NCBI GenBank assembly: GCA_010405405.1
Contig: MU004230.1
Span: 282,627 to 346,626, forward strand
Direction: 5' to 3'
Length of the DNA: 64,000 nt
Origin: Microthyrium microscopicum
Lineage: Eukaryota > Ascomycota > Dothideomycetes > Microthyriales > Microthyriaceae
Shown here: positions 1 to 11,946 of the stretch, piece by piece
How positions within the stretch are numbered: position 1 is the first letter of the stretch
How the letters are laid out: every line of letters starts with the position of its first letter
Notes under the pieces: model-generated
The model's input: only the letters and a program-made list of their open reading frames with translations
Database searches by the model: none
Told to the model about the DNA's origin: nothing
Program-made: the position numbers and the translations under genes

Positions 1-1499
1 CTATAAACTAGAAATTTATAAAGTTATTCTTTTATATAATCTATACTTAGTCTAGTTATTACTAGTAGTTAGCTATTTTATCTTTCTTAACTAATATATC
101 TATTAAAAAGTAATACTAGTTTTACTTAGGTAGTTATAATATACTATATAGAATATACTAAATTTAAAAATTATTTCTATAATTAACTTTATTATACTAC
201 TTAATATAATATTTAAACCTTAAAATAAGAATATCTTAATAGCTTATTAATCTCTATATTTAATTTAAAAAAATAATATACTAATTAATTTTTATTATAT
301 TTTTTCTATTATAATAATAAAAAATACTATTTAAATTAATTTACTTATATTTTTATATTTAAATAATAATTAAATAGTAAAGAATATTTTAGTCTAAAAA
401 TAATTATAAGGCTAAAGATAAGTAACTAAAGTATTCCTTACTTTAATTATTTTTAGTTATAAAGGTTATACTACTAAAAAAAATTAAGACTATTATTAGT
501 AGTTATTTAAAGAGTATTACTACTAAAGTACTTACTAAAAAATAATAATTAGCTACTTATAGATTATATAATACTTTTATATTAGAAAGTTTTAGAACTA
601 TAATTTTAAAGAATAAATAAGTATAAATATTAATAGTAAAAGATATAAGTAGTATTATTATTATTATAATAATTTAAGTTTATACTATTTATACTAACTA
701 AAAATATTTATAATAGATTCTTTAAAGTTTATTATATAAGAGTATATAATTATAGTAGTAAGAGTTTACTTAATATAATAAAATAACTTCTACTATAATT
801 TATTCTTAAGATTTACTACTTAAGAAAGTAGTAAGATAAATATAAATACTACTAAAAATTTAGTAAAGAAAAGAAGATAAAAAAATAATAATAAGTAAAA
901 TCTAAAATAAAAAGTAGAATTAATATTATAACTTAAATAAACTTATAAAAATTAGAAAGTTATATAGACTTAAAAAGTTTAAAGTTATAGTCTTAAAGTA
1001 TAATTATATTTAGTAATAGTATATAGATAATTTATTATAAAAAGTTAAAAGTAATAAAATTTATTAAGATTAATATTTTATAATTAAGGCGTATTAAACT
1101 TTATATTAATATTAAGCTACTATTAAGGCTAAGTTTTAGAAAGTTATAAAAATATTAATTAGAATTTAAAAAGTTTATTATAGCTTCTACTTTCTAAAAT
1201 ATTTATTTATTATAGTATTTTTCTTTTATTAGTTTAAATTAAGTTTTATTAAATTAAAGGCTAATATTCTAAATATTCTTATTTACTATAGGCTATAAAT
1301 TATTCTATAGCTTACCCTATTAAGTTATTTACTTTTTTTAATTAGTTATTATATAATCTACACTTTATTAATCTTTATTATATTATTTTAACTTATTTTA
1401 TTATTTTAATATAACTATATTCTTCTTAACTTTATTTACTTATTTTTTAGAATTTCTTTCTTAATCTTAAATCTTTTATAATCTTTATACTTATTTTTA

Positions 1500-1810
1500 T
1501 TACCTTTTTTTTATCTACTTATAATCTTATTTTTTTCTTCTTACTTACTTATAATCTTATACTCTTTTTTATATACTATACTTTTCTTTATTACTTTTTT
1601 TTAATCTACTTATAACTTTATACTCTTTTTTACTTACTATACTCTTTTTTATTCTTTTCTTCTAATCTATTTATAACCTTATACTTCTTTTTATTTATTA
1701 TACTCTTTTTTATTCTTCTCTTTTAATTTACTTATAACTTTATACTTTTCTTTACTTATTATACTTTACTTTATTATCTTCTTTATATCTATTTATAACT
1801 TTACTTTTTT
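1500..1810. repeat. Imperfect 61-bp pyrimidine-rich tandem repeat
   Basis: Inside the AT-rich block, the phrase CTTATAAYYTTA recurs at about 1548, 1609, 1670, 1731 and 1791, so the spacing is 60-61 bp. Between copies the top strand is almost pure C/T with similar TACTCTTTTT segments. This gives about five degenerate units. The parent element is unknown. Confidence 0.65.
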
Positions 1811-4679
1811 ACTTTCTTTCTATTTACTTTTTTTCTATTAATAAAAGTAAGTTATAAAACTTTTACTACCTATTTTATAACTTTTTATTCTTATTCTTTA
1901 TATATTTTTAGTATTATTAAATAAATATTATTATTTAAGTTATTTTTTTTGCTAATATTCTTTATAAATAATAATATTAGTAATAAAGAAAAAAATATAT
2001 AATTAATAAACTATTAATATTCTATATTTTAAAAAAATATTTATTTATATTATATTAGAAGTTTTTTAAGCTACTAAGTTAACTTTACTAATACTAGCTT
2101 ATTATTAATACTATATTTAAGTTATAATAAAGGTTTTATTAAATTTATAAAATAATTCTTTTTAAGCTTAATTATTACTTACTATTAATACTATTTATAT
2201 ATACTTTTTTTTTTAAATAACTAAGAGCTTAGATTTAGACTAAGCTATTTATACTAATATATTCTTAAAGTAATTTCTTAATAAATAGATATTTAAGATA
2301 TAAGAAAAAAGTCTATAAAGTAAAAAAATAGCTTAAGAAGTTATAGAAAAAATTATTATATTTTTATTTTATTAGTCTAACTATATAAAAGAAACTTATA
2401 GTAATAAGTTAAAAACTTATAGTTAATAAGAGTAGTATAAATTTATAATATAGCTTATAAATTAAAAGTCTTAGCTTTTAAAATAGAACTAGTATTTTTA
2501 ATTAAAGCTAATAATAAATAATTAAAAAATATAACTATTTATATTAAAGCTTAACTACTTATTATATTAGGATTATAAAGTTAAAAATAGTAAGTTAAAT
2601 TTATATAAGTTAAAATAAATAGTTTTATTTTAATATTTTAATATTTTAAATAATATTATATCTATAATCTTATTTTCTAATTAATATTTAATTATACTTT
2701 ATTAAGAAAATATTATTTTTTAAAACTCTAACTAAAGCTAATACTAATTAATAAGTATTTTTATTTTATCTAAATTAAATATTAGTTATAATAAATTAAC
2801 TTATATTTACTAAAGAAACTAGAAAGAATCTTATACTTAAAGCTAAATATAAATAAATCTCTACTATTAACTTTTTAAACTTTACTAGTATCTTTTATAC
2901 TAACTTCTAAGTCTTTTTTTAAAGCTTTAAGGTAAATAAACTATTAGTTTTTTAAACTTTTTAATTCTCTATTTTCTAAATTACTTTATTAAATAGTATC
3001 TTTTTTTAAAAGTTAGGATACTAAGTTATTAAATTTATAATTACTTTTTACTTTATTTTAGTAAAAATAAGACTAGTACTAAAAAAGTAATTACTATATT
3101 TATAATAAGTCTAGAAATTTATTAGTATTAATTTTAGTATTAGCTTTATTATATCTTATAATTACTTTATAAAATAATTTTAAAAAATTTTTCTAAGTAT
3201 AAGTTAATAGCTAATATTTATAATTAAAATTTACTAACTTTTAATTCTTTTTTTAATTCTTTATAGTATATAATCTAGTAAAGTTTAAAAAGTATTTCTT
3301 ATATAGTATTAATTAAATTTATATATACTAAGTATAAAAAACTTATATTAAGAGTTTTTATAGAAATAAGAATCTAAAGATAGTAATAATCTTTAATAAA
3401 GCTAATTTCTTTATTAGCTAAATCTTTAATAGCGTAATTAATAAAGAAAATATTATAAATAGCTTTTTACTATTTATAAATAAGATTAATCTAAGAAAAG
3501 AATAAAATTTATAAATTATACTCTTAATAATTATACTTATAGAAAAGTTAATAAAATTTTAGATTAAAAGTAATTTAAGAAGCTTCTTTAAAAATAATAT
3601 AGCTAATAGTAATATTATAATTATAAGTAATATCTTTATTAGTATTAATATATATATTATACTACTTAGACTTTTTATACTTTATTTTTATTAATTCTTA
3701 ATAGTAAGCTAATAAAGTAATAATAGTAAAATATAGTTTAGTTTAATAAATAGTATACTTAAGTTTCTAGCTAAGTAATTCTATAAATTTACTAATATTA
3801 ATACTAAAAGAAATTAATAAAGAAAATCTAATAATAAAAAAGTATATACTACTTTTATTTAAAGAGTTTTATATAAGTAGTAAAAATAGTAATACGTTAG
3901 TCTTTAAAAGCTTCTTAGTATTCTATAGTTTTATACTTCTTATTATTTTTATAATTAACGTAAGTATTATTATTTTTCTTAAAATAATTATATTCTATAA
4001 TATAGCTATTAAAATTAATATAATAAGTATAATTCTTAATTATATAAAGATTTTAAAATAATTAATTTATAAGCTTCTTAATACTTATACTAAGAGAATA
4101 AAGTTTTAAAGAATTAAATAAGTATTAATTAAGCTAAGAAACTAAAATTAAGACTAATAAGAAAAGTATAGAGATTATTATTACTAATTAAAAGAGAATA
4201 TATAGAAAAAGTTAAAGTATATAAGTAATATAAAGTAGTATATATATATAGTTTTTTAAGTAATACTTTTTAAAATATATTAATTTTAGTATTAGATTAT
4301 AATACTCTTATTATTTTAAGTTAGCTCTATTATTACTTACTCTTCTTTACTACTTTACTTTTTTTAATTAGTTAAGTTTTTAAAGTTTTAAATTATACTA
4401 GTTTAATACTCTAAATATTTTCTTCTTATAAAGAAATATTAAGAGATAGTTTTTAATAAGTAATAAGCTTACTTTTTATATCTTTAAAAAATTTATCTAT
4501 TTTTTTTTTTTTAACTCTTTCTACTTTTTTAAGATTTCTAAGTTTCTTTTACTTTTACTATTTAGACCTTTACTATCTTAAAGAGCTTTATTATTACTAT
4601 AATATACCTAAATAATCTTAATTCTCTTTTCTTTATACTTTTCTAGATTCTAATAAACTTTATAATACTCTAAATTTCT

Positions 4680-4870
4680 TTATATAACCTTTATAAACTA
4701 TTCTAGCTTAGTAGTAACTTTTATAGCCTTTAAACCTTTTTATATATCTTTTATAAATTACTCTAACTTAATAGTAACTTTTATAGCCTTTAAATCTTCT
4801 TATACTACTTTTATAAACTACTCTAACTTAATTATAATCTTTATAAACTTTTATATATTAATAGTAATCT
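4680..4870. repeat. Imperfect 60-bp tandem repeat
   Basis: Units begin with TTTATAAAYTAYTCTARCTTA at about 4690, 4750 and 4810, a spacing of exactly 60 bp, followed by a decayed fourth unit. A period divisible by three could be the trace of a 20-residue protein repeat in the parent element, but no frame remains to test this. Confidence 0.6.
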
Positions 4871-5699
4871 TAATAAATTATTTTATACTAATAATTAACT
4901 CCTTAGTACTAATAAAACTTAGTTATAGCTTATAAAAATTATTATAAAAAAGCTTTAATTTATAGAAATTATTATAACTAGTAGAATACTTATTATTATA
5001 TACTTTAATATACTAAACTTAGTAGTAAGTTTTATATATTCTATTTTTTTTATAAATATTAACTATAATACTAGTAAAGGCTTTATATAAAATCTACTAG
5101 ATTTAGAAAGCTTATAATCTTCTAATTCTTAAAATATTATTTATAAAATTAGTTTATAAAATTTATATTATATTCTAAAAAACTTCTAGTAATAGTAGTA
5201 GTTTAATAAATCTAAATATATATTAGTAAAGTAGTATAATTTAATATCTATAAGAATTAATAAAAGCTTATTTTATTATATACTTTAAAAATAAGTTATA
5301 TTTTTATTTTCTAAATTATAAGTTATTAATTTTTATAAATACTAACCTTTATATAATTTATATAAAAAAAGTAATAATCTAGTAAAAAGATATAAACTTA
5401 ATAAAAGCTTTATATACTAGCTAGATTATAAACTATTAGATAAGTATTTAAAATTAATTAATAACTTTATTATAAGAAGGTAATTAGAACTAGTAAACTT
5501 TAAAGAATAGAAAAGGAATTATAGTTATATAATTATTTATAAATAATAGAATTAATAAACTAATTCTAAATCCTAATTAATACTTTTATAACTTACTAAA
5601 AAAGTAGTAATAAGATATAATTATTAAATACTATATTAAACTTTTTAAGTTAACTTAAATTATATAGTATTAGTTCTTTATTTAGGTTATTTATTAATA

Positions 5700-5830
5700 A
5701 ATACGACTTATAGGCTAAATTTATAAAAACTTAACCTATTTAAGTTAGGTTATAATATTTCTAAAACCTAACCTATATAGGTTATAAAAATATTTAGAGA
5801 AACCTATACCTAACCTAACCTAACCTATGC
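5700..5830. repeat. AACCT/AGGTT-rich edge of the AT block
   Basis: The last 130 bp of the AT block carry many copies of AACCTA and its complement TAGGTT. They end in a short direct run of CCTAA units at about 5812-5827, immediately followed by normal-composition DNA. It resembles but does not match the usual fungal telomere unit CCCTAA. It may be the terminal repeat of the decayed element. Confidence 0.5.
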
Positions 5831-6378
5831 CCTAGCATACTCAATATCAACTCTAGAAGAATTACTGCAATAAAGACTAAAAGCATGTTTGTTCTTTCTT
5901 AGACATTGGAAACGAGTGTCTTCCAGCCTGATTTCCGCCGTCTAGTTCATAGAGTGCGATAGACCCCAACCATGCAATGTTGTAAATAGCCCTTGGTATA
6001 TCGTTTGGCAACCACCAGCTATAGGAGTGGCCAAAAGTTGTCTAAATAGATTAAAAGACCTAGGCTCGACTGTCTAGACTCTACAATGAGTAGTAGATCC
6101 TATCCACATATCAATACTTTCTGAAACTTGACATCTCTGGCCAGACTTACCATGGATCAAGTATAAACGCCTCAGTCCAACTCAAACCCAACATCACTTC
6201 CTTCGATCGAATGCCCATATCAGAGTCACAAACTTCCTGTACCACACTCATTAGTTGTTGGAACACTCCCATTCCCCTAGAACGCAACATAACTCCTGTT
6301 GCCAATTGAATCTGCGAGACCATAACGACTAAATCCAAACATCAACCACAGCCTCTTCAAAACCCAACAACCATCACA

Positions 6379-7128
6379 ATGCGCCAATTCCTACCCATAA
6401 TCCTCTCCCTCCCCCTAATCCACGCCGCCGACCCTGCAACGGCAACAGCACCACCCCAACCAACAACCACCCCCTCCTCACCACCACCAACCGCACCCTC
6501 CGTCCGCGTCCCCCTCGCCGCAAAATCCCTAACCCCCTCCATCCTAACAATCTCCGCCTCAGCAACGACATTCCAATTCCACGGTCCCGCCGGTGCCGCA
6601 GGCGCCAGTGCTAACGCAGACCTAGACGCAACATTCACTGACGGCCCAGCACCCTTCTACGGCTGGCAAAACATCATCGTCACCACCGCCCCCGGTGTCC
6701 CGCAATTCACCGCCACAGGCCGCATCGCCTGCAACGCACCAGACCTCGTGGGCAAATGCAGTATGACGTTGATTCCGGGGCAGGGGTTTCCGGCGGAGGC
6801 GACGGGGGCGTTGGCGCAGTTTGGGAGGAGGTTGCCGGCGGAGGTGCAGGCTGCTATGGGGGCGGTTGAGTTTGTTAGGGTGGGTGCTGTTGGGGAGGGG
6901 CGGTTGGGTGGTGGAGAGGGCGTGGGTGGGAATGGAACGGCGGTAGAGAGTGGGGATGGGAACGGGAGTGCGAGTAGTGGTGGAAGTGTAGGATCAGGAT
7001 CAGCTCCAGGGGTAAAGGCGAGTGCGACGGGAGAGAAGAAGGCGGCGTCGACGGGAGCGGGTGTTGCTGTTCGAGGGTCGGTTGTTGGTGTTTTGGGAGC
7101 TTTCGTTTTGGGATTGACTATCTTTTGA
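6379..7128 (+). CDS. Secreted, probably GPI-anchored small protein
   Basis: Single exon, 249 residues. Residues 1-16 form a signal peptide (MRQFLPIILSLPLIHA). A Thr/Pro/Ala-rich stretch follows to about residue 45, then a globular part of roughly residues 50-165 with two cysteines (IACNAPDLVGKCSM), which could form a disulfide. Residues 170-225 are Gly/Ser-rich. The C-terminus is a short hydrophobic segment (VVGVLGAFVLGLTIF) after small residues, the pattern of a GPI signal. The likely place of action is the cell surface. I do not recognise the family. It is the first gene beside the RIP block and shows no sign of RIP leakage. Third codon positions switch from mostly A/C to mostly G/T near 6760. 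The start is the first ATG of the open frame. Confidence 0.75.
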   Translation: MRQFLPIILSLPLIHAADPATATAPPQPTTTPSSPPPTAPSVRVPLAAKSLTPSILTISASATTFQFHGPAGAAGASANADLDATFTDGPAPFYGWQNIIVTTAPGVPQFTATGRIACNAPDLVGKCSMTLIPGQGFPAEATGALAQFGRRLPAEVQAAMGAVEFVRVGAVGEGRLGGGEGVGGNGTAVESGDGNGSASSGGSVGSGSAPGVKASATGEKKAASTGAGVAVRGSVVGVLGAFVLGLTIF

Positions 7129-7483
7129 GGGTGGTAGGGACAAAGAAGACCTAATTGATGGGAGCATCACCAAAATTGCTGGCTTATTCTGATGTTGAGT
7201 TGAGAATCAGGTTCGAAAGGATGAAAAAGCTATATCAAGTTAGTTGAGATGATAAAAGTTGGGAGACATACCTGCATTGATGCCCAAAAAGCTACAACAT
7301 TGAAGGCTAAACTGGTGAGTTTACCAAATACACCGTTTGCAAAACACCAAGGATACAAAACATGGAAATGAAATTATGCTAAATTATGCGAGTAAACCAT
7401 ATTCCCTCGCTGAAATGCGTCAAGAACCAACCTGCTCTGTATATACAGTGACTCGCAACGAATGAGCAATCGAGTTGGGGGTA

Positions 7484-9043
7484 TCATTTCATAAACTTGA
7501 ACTTGCCAAACCAGCTATTTCCCTGGGACTTTTTTCTAGGCGATTCCCAATGAGTTTTGCATTTGACGCTGTACTTCTTTTCTTTGCCATTCTCGTCGAT
7601 AGTAAGAGCAGTCAGCTTTCCGCCTCTAACGCAGCCGCTGTCAAGACCTCGAGAATATTTCTTGAGATTGAGGCCAACGCGAGAATCATGACCGTATATG
7701 ACAGTCTTTTTCTGGAGGCCTCTGGGTTGATTGGCTTGGAAATGGTTCCATACCTGGGGACGTTAGTCTGATGCTTATAAGCTTGATGAATTGCAGAATA
7801 TACCTTTTCCCAAGGCTCTCCGCCTCGCATTTCACTGGGGACTCGGGTGGCGAGGTCGATGGTTCGCATGTTCATGACGTGGAAAGGATCCTGCTTTTCA
7901 AGTCGAATTCCTGGAGCCAGACCAGCGTGAACCACAACGTAGTCTTTCTTGCCCATTTGACCAATGTTTAGAATGACTGGACATTTTTGTAGCCATTCGA
8001 TTTGATCACTGTCAAATTCTCCTGCCAGCTGGCGGTGTTTGGTATCTCCATATGCCATGGCTTGATCCTCTTGAGACTCAATATTTGGCTTGCTTCTTGA
8101 ATCGTCAATTGGAAGAGTGTTGCTACGCATGCCCGCCCAAGCAAGAAGCATTCGGTCTTCATGGTTTCCTCGAACACAAGTTGCGCCTAGAGATCTTGCG
8201 AGGTTTACGACACCGGGAGAGTCTGGTCCTTTGAAGATTATGTCGCCAACGAATATTAAATGATCTGTCTCTTGACTGAACTCTAGTTTCTTTAGCAGTT
8301 CTGTCACTAGGTAAAGTCAGCATATGTCTCCAGGAAACAATGGGCGCCTTACACTCTTCTTTGCAGCCGTGGACATCGCCAATAACGACAAGTCGCTTGA
8401 TGCCAGAATGAGTAGCGCCAGGTATGAATTTGGAGTCGAGATATTTCAGGTGAACCATATCGACAAACTCCGGTTGAGCGTTCGTACCCAGCTCTGTGCC
8501 AAGCACATGTCGATTGTAGCTTGCGTCCAGTATATCTTCTTCATCCATGACCGGTTTCAACCACGACATCCAAAAGAAGATGCAAACTGTGATAAAGATG
8601 CAGTATAGTACCAGGTATTTGAAAGTACGTCTTGGAAAGCGACAAGGCCAACTCCAAAAGTCTTTTGCGATCTTATCGGTCATGATGAATTGGCCATACT
8701 CGTCTTCGTCATAGGTTTTATAGTAGTCAGGGTACTTGTGTTCGGTACTCTTCCATTCGTTGGTAACGTAGTCAATCAGCGGCTTATCGGGTATGTGGTG
8801 CATAGGCGGCGGCATGTATGATTGAGCATTAGAGGGTGGCGGGCCCCGGGGAGGTTGTTGTGTGCTGGGAGAAGTTACGAGAGTTGCGTCACTGCTCGCG
8901 TGCGACCATCTACGAGGATCTGGAGAACCGGGGAGAGGGGAGACTGATCGCATTCGGTGGCCACTGGTGTCGGAGGAAGGTATGTTGGACCTGGAAGGAT
9001 AGAGCGAGGCAGGGTGCTTGCCCTTTTTGTACTTTGGTTCCAT
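7484..9043 (-). CDS. Calcineurin-like phosphoesterase, Ppn2-type endopolyphosphatase
   Basis: Three exons: 9043-8353, 8306-7804 and 7753-7484, with introns of 46 and 50 nt. The spliced protein is about 487 residues. Residues 1-130 are low-complexity cytosolic sequence. One membrane segment (YLVLYCIFITVCIFFWMSW) lies near residue 145, followed by a PPP-fold phosphatase: GDVHGC, then GDIIFKGPDS, GNHED, VVVHAGL and YGHDSR. The metal-binding Asp, His and Asn residues are present. One membrane anchor followed by this phosphatase with a KGPDS second motif is the layout of yeast Ppn2 (YNL217W), a vacuolar enzyme that cuts polyphosphate chains internally. The second intron was placed so that GEPWEK runs into VWNHFQ and on to KKTVIYGHDS. 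The start at 9043 is the first ATG; the longer open frame upstream begins with TTG. The orthology is my inference. Confidence 0.82.
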
Positions 9044-10257
9044 TGCGACTGTCAAAACATGGCAATGGGTACAATAGGAGGTGGACGCGTGTACAAGTGG
9101 GTTGTGGGTACTGAGATTTTGGGTGTAGTTTTTTTGGAAGGCGTGAAGAAAGCGGGTAAAAGACAAGCGAGGGTGGATGTCGATCCTAGGCTGGGTTACG
9201 ACGGGTGCTGATCATGCCAGAAATAACATTGGATAAGACCAAACTGTTACTTTTTGAAAGGTACATATAAGATGAAATACGGGTACTTCGGTAGCTTGGC
9301 GGCGGTAAGTGAGTTAAGAGATGCGTTGGCAAATCTCTAGTACGACGGTGGTTTTGAGGGCATTTGGAAGGATACAAATCCAGGTATATTATCGAATCGA
9401 TATTCAGGTACACTTTATAATAGTGAACATACGATATGTACAACTTCAACTCTCTTCTGGGGAAATCGAGGGGCGTCAGCTGTCAAGAAAACAACGTGGG
9501 GCAATCTATCGAAAAAGCCAAGAGGCTATATAGTACATTGACGCGCGTAGATGCTGGTACTTTTATGCCGTTTATCAAATCAATACAGGAGAGCGATGGA
9601 AATTGGAGCGAAAGAGCCTCGCGATTGCTGGGGCGTATACTGAAGCTGCAGCCACATGCACAGACTGTATGGCCCCTAAGAGATGCCTGTATCGTGCAAG
9701 TGCATCTTGATCTCAACTCATCATGCCCTCAAGACACCACCAACCTCTACTCTCATTGTCACCTCCACCTATTTCCAAAGCTATTCGATAGCTAACACTG
9801 CAAAACCCGAGTATAATTCTTCAGCAATCGTCACAATACAAAGCAATAAGCAACAATCACCGGCGTTGCGACACTCGTCTCATCTCAACCCTTTAAAGCA
9901 TCGTGATCCTTGCTTGCCACTGGCCAACTCCAACCCTCCAAATTCCTACTTCGCGCCGTCTATCGAGTCTTTACCACGAACATACTGTCTGATCTCTGGT
10001 GTATAAGCACGCATTACTTTTGACCATCATCTGTGTGCTCTAACGATACTTTCTTCGCCCATCATCAGTCATTACTTGACAAAATCGCTCTAGCGAACAC
10101 AATACCGGGACATAATTGTAGTGGAGGAAAGGAGAGCGCAAATAACTGCGCGCGGGAGGGCGCAGAGCGCTCTACCTGGTAGTCTGCATTTGAAATGATC
10201 CTTTGATTCCTTACTTTCGGGTCCGCAGTTTGCATTCTGGTGTCAAAAGTCTGAGAC
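9044..10257. other. Divergent intergenic region
   Basis: About 1.2 kb between the start codons of two divergently transcribed genes. Several short open frames are present but none has recognisable protein features or plausible splicing. It presumably holds both promoters and 5' UTRs. Confidence 0.5.
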
Positions 10258-11946
10258 ATGGACCCCCAGTCTGCAATCTTTACTCCTAGAGACGATATCT
10301 GGAGGATGCAGTCAGATATGTCGCGAATACAACAAACTCAGCAAGAGCACTCTGATAGACTCAATAGGCTGGAGCGGCGACAAGACGATGATGCAAGAAC
10401 AAAGTCCATCTGGGGTGCCTCTTCTCCATTTCCAAGCGTTCTGGCTGGTACTCCTCAGCAAAGACCGATAGAACAACCTCCCGCGGATGCTTTTAGCGGA
10501 TTCGATGATACACCTGCCAATTTAATTGGTAGCTTACACTTGGATGCCGATGATGAACCACGTCGAGTTGGTGCTACGTCAAGAGCAAATAGTGTACGCT
10601 TTGACGAGACGGCTAATCAAGGACACTGGTCACACCCGAATAGATCCTCATTAGATCTCTTGCCGAGATCGGGGAGTAGTTTAGGCTCTCACCCGATGAT
10701 GGAAAGGACATACTCAACAAAGTCAGATGGACGACAAAGCTCTACTGGCCACTCGGTAACATCTAGGGCGAACAGTCTTGGGATTGATACTCTAAATGGC
10801 CTTGGAGTCAGCGATCTTCCACCACTCAATCCTGGTCTATTCATTCTCGGCACATGTCCTTCAATCATTCGATGCTGGCTGACAACAAAATTCAAACACG
10901 ACACACTGCTGTACGCCGCTGTTTGTACAGGATCATTTGAATCGTTGGTTTCGCTGTCGTTGATATCGAAACTTGGACTTTCAAATCAAATTCGAATCGA
11001 GGATGCGAAGCAGAAAGTCAAACTTGCAGTCTACCTACCAGAAGCTGTGGTTCGATCAGCTTCATCAAGATCCAGCAGTCCAGCTCCTCAATTGCCTACT
11101 CTGACCATCGATTTCACCATTGTTCCAGATGAGAATATCGATTGCGATAAGACCATCCGGATCGCAATTGGTAGTGACATTCTAAGAGCTCACAATGCGG
11201 ATATATTGTTTTCATCAAGCACAATGACGATATACGACGATGACCAGTCCAAACTATCTATACCTTTGGTGAGGCCAGAGGATGAAGGCACCTTCAAGTC
11301 TCTGCGCACATATGGACTCCCACTCCCTTCACAAGCATCGTCAGTTGGCACAGAAAATGATGAGGCAAGCCATCAATCGGAAGCCATAGAACCGAGCATA
11401 AAATCCAACGATGCAAAGGATTTTCTAGCTACCCCGTCTCCATCCATTCTGCCCACCCTTCTCCACGCCAAAGAGGAATCTAGAATATCCCTCGACAGCT
11501 CAAGCAGCAGACCATCTCTAGGTCGCCTAGACACATCTCGCGAGACATCAGCTCCACAAGATAGCCCCAACACCTCATCTTCGCGACCTTCAACATCGGC
11601 CCAGGCCATCTGGAACAACTGGCGTCGCGAGCCCGAAAAGTCCACAAACAGCAGCGAAAGCTCTTGGGGTAAATCTAGCACCGGCTACCAAAGACGCGAG
11701 ACAGGTATCAAAGTTCTCAGGCCCCTCAAATCGTCCTCGCGGACATTTTCAGGCACTCAACCAGCTCCTTCACCCAACGCCACCCAGTCACGTTTCTTTG
11801 AAGAAGGACGTCGTAGACCCAGTGGTGAGGGGCTAGACTCGTCAAAGAAGCCATCACTGGTCGCCATGGGCAAAGAGACAACTCGCACGACCAAGAGTGC
11901 GAATCCTGTTGGTGGCGGCACGGCATTCTCGTGGCTGCCTAAATAG
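10258..11946 (+). CDS. Protein with degenerate retropepsin-like domain
   Basis: Single exon, 562 residues. Residues 10-45 are a probable coiled coil (IQQTQQEHSDRLNRLERRQ). About 50-185 is Ser-rich and disordered. Residues 196-345 look like a retropepsin fold: AAVCTGSFESLVSLSLISKL resembles the active-site strand and turn of aspartic proteases (usually DTGS, then an S-LISxLGL helix), and IGSDILRAHNADI near 305 resembles the second conserved loop (usually LGxDxLxxHN). The catalytic Asp is Cys223, so proteolysis is unlikely. The rest to the C-terminus is Ser/Pro-rich disorder. Cellular, non-viral retropepsin folds are known (Ddi1). There is no transposon context here, and the gene looks whole and host-like. 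The function is unknown; a scaffold or dimerisation role is a guess. Confidence 0.7.
   Translation: MDPQSAIFTPRDDIWRMQSDMSRIQQTQQEHSDRLNRLERRQDDDARTKSIWGASSPFPSVLAGTPQQRPIEQPPADAFSGFDDTPANLIGSLHLDADDEPRRVGATSRANSVRFDETANQGHWSHPNRSSLDLLPRSGSSLGSHPMMERTYSTKSDGRQSSTGHSVTSRANSLGIDTLNGLGVSDLPPLNPGLFILGTCPSIIRCWLTTKFKHDTLLYAAVCTGSFESLVSLSLISKLGLSNQIRIEDAKQKVKLAVYLPEAVVRSASSRSSSPAPQLPTLTIDFTIVPDENIDCDKTIRIAIGSDILRAHNADILFSSSTMTIYDDDQSKLSIPLVRPEDEGTFKSLRTYGLPLPSQASSVGTENDEASHQSEAIEPSIKSNDAKDFLATPSPSILPTLLHAKEESRISLDSSSSRPSLGRLDTSRETSAPQDSPNTSSSRPSTSAQAIWNNWRREPEKSTNSSESSWGKSSTGYQRRETGIKVLRPLKSSSRTFSGTQPAPSPNATQSRFFEEGRRRPSGEGLDSSKKPSLVAMGKETTRTTKSANPVGGGTAFSWLPK

Larger units (their letters stand above)
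1..5825. repeat. AT-rich, RIP-saturated repeat block
   Basis: This stretch is overwhelmingly A and T. CpA and TpG are almost absent (one CpA near 1370 was noticed), and only about five CpG sites were seen, near 1089, 3432, 3894, 3958 and 5703. TpA dominates. Loss of CpA and TpG together is the known product of repeat-induced point mutation acting on both strands of duplicated DNA in Pezizomycotina. No long open frame survives on either strand. The block ends sharply near 5825, where CpA and TpG return at once. It is most likely one or more old transposable elements, but the family cannot be told from what is left. The left edge lies outside the window. Confidence 0.85.

Noticed and set aside
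5805-5830. CCTAA units taken as a telomere
   Set aside because: The unit is five bases, the run is short and interrupted, and normal genes follow on one side with RIP DNA on the other; it does not match CCCTAA arrays.
9436-9795. 119-codon plus-strand frame as a gene
   Set aside because: It overlaps other frames in the divergent region and shows no domain, codon bias or splice partner.
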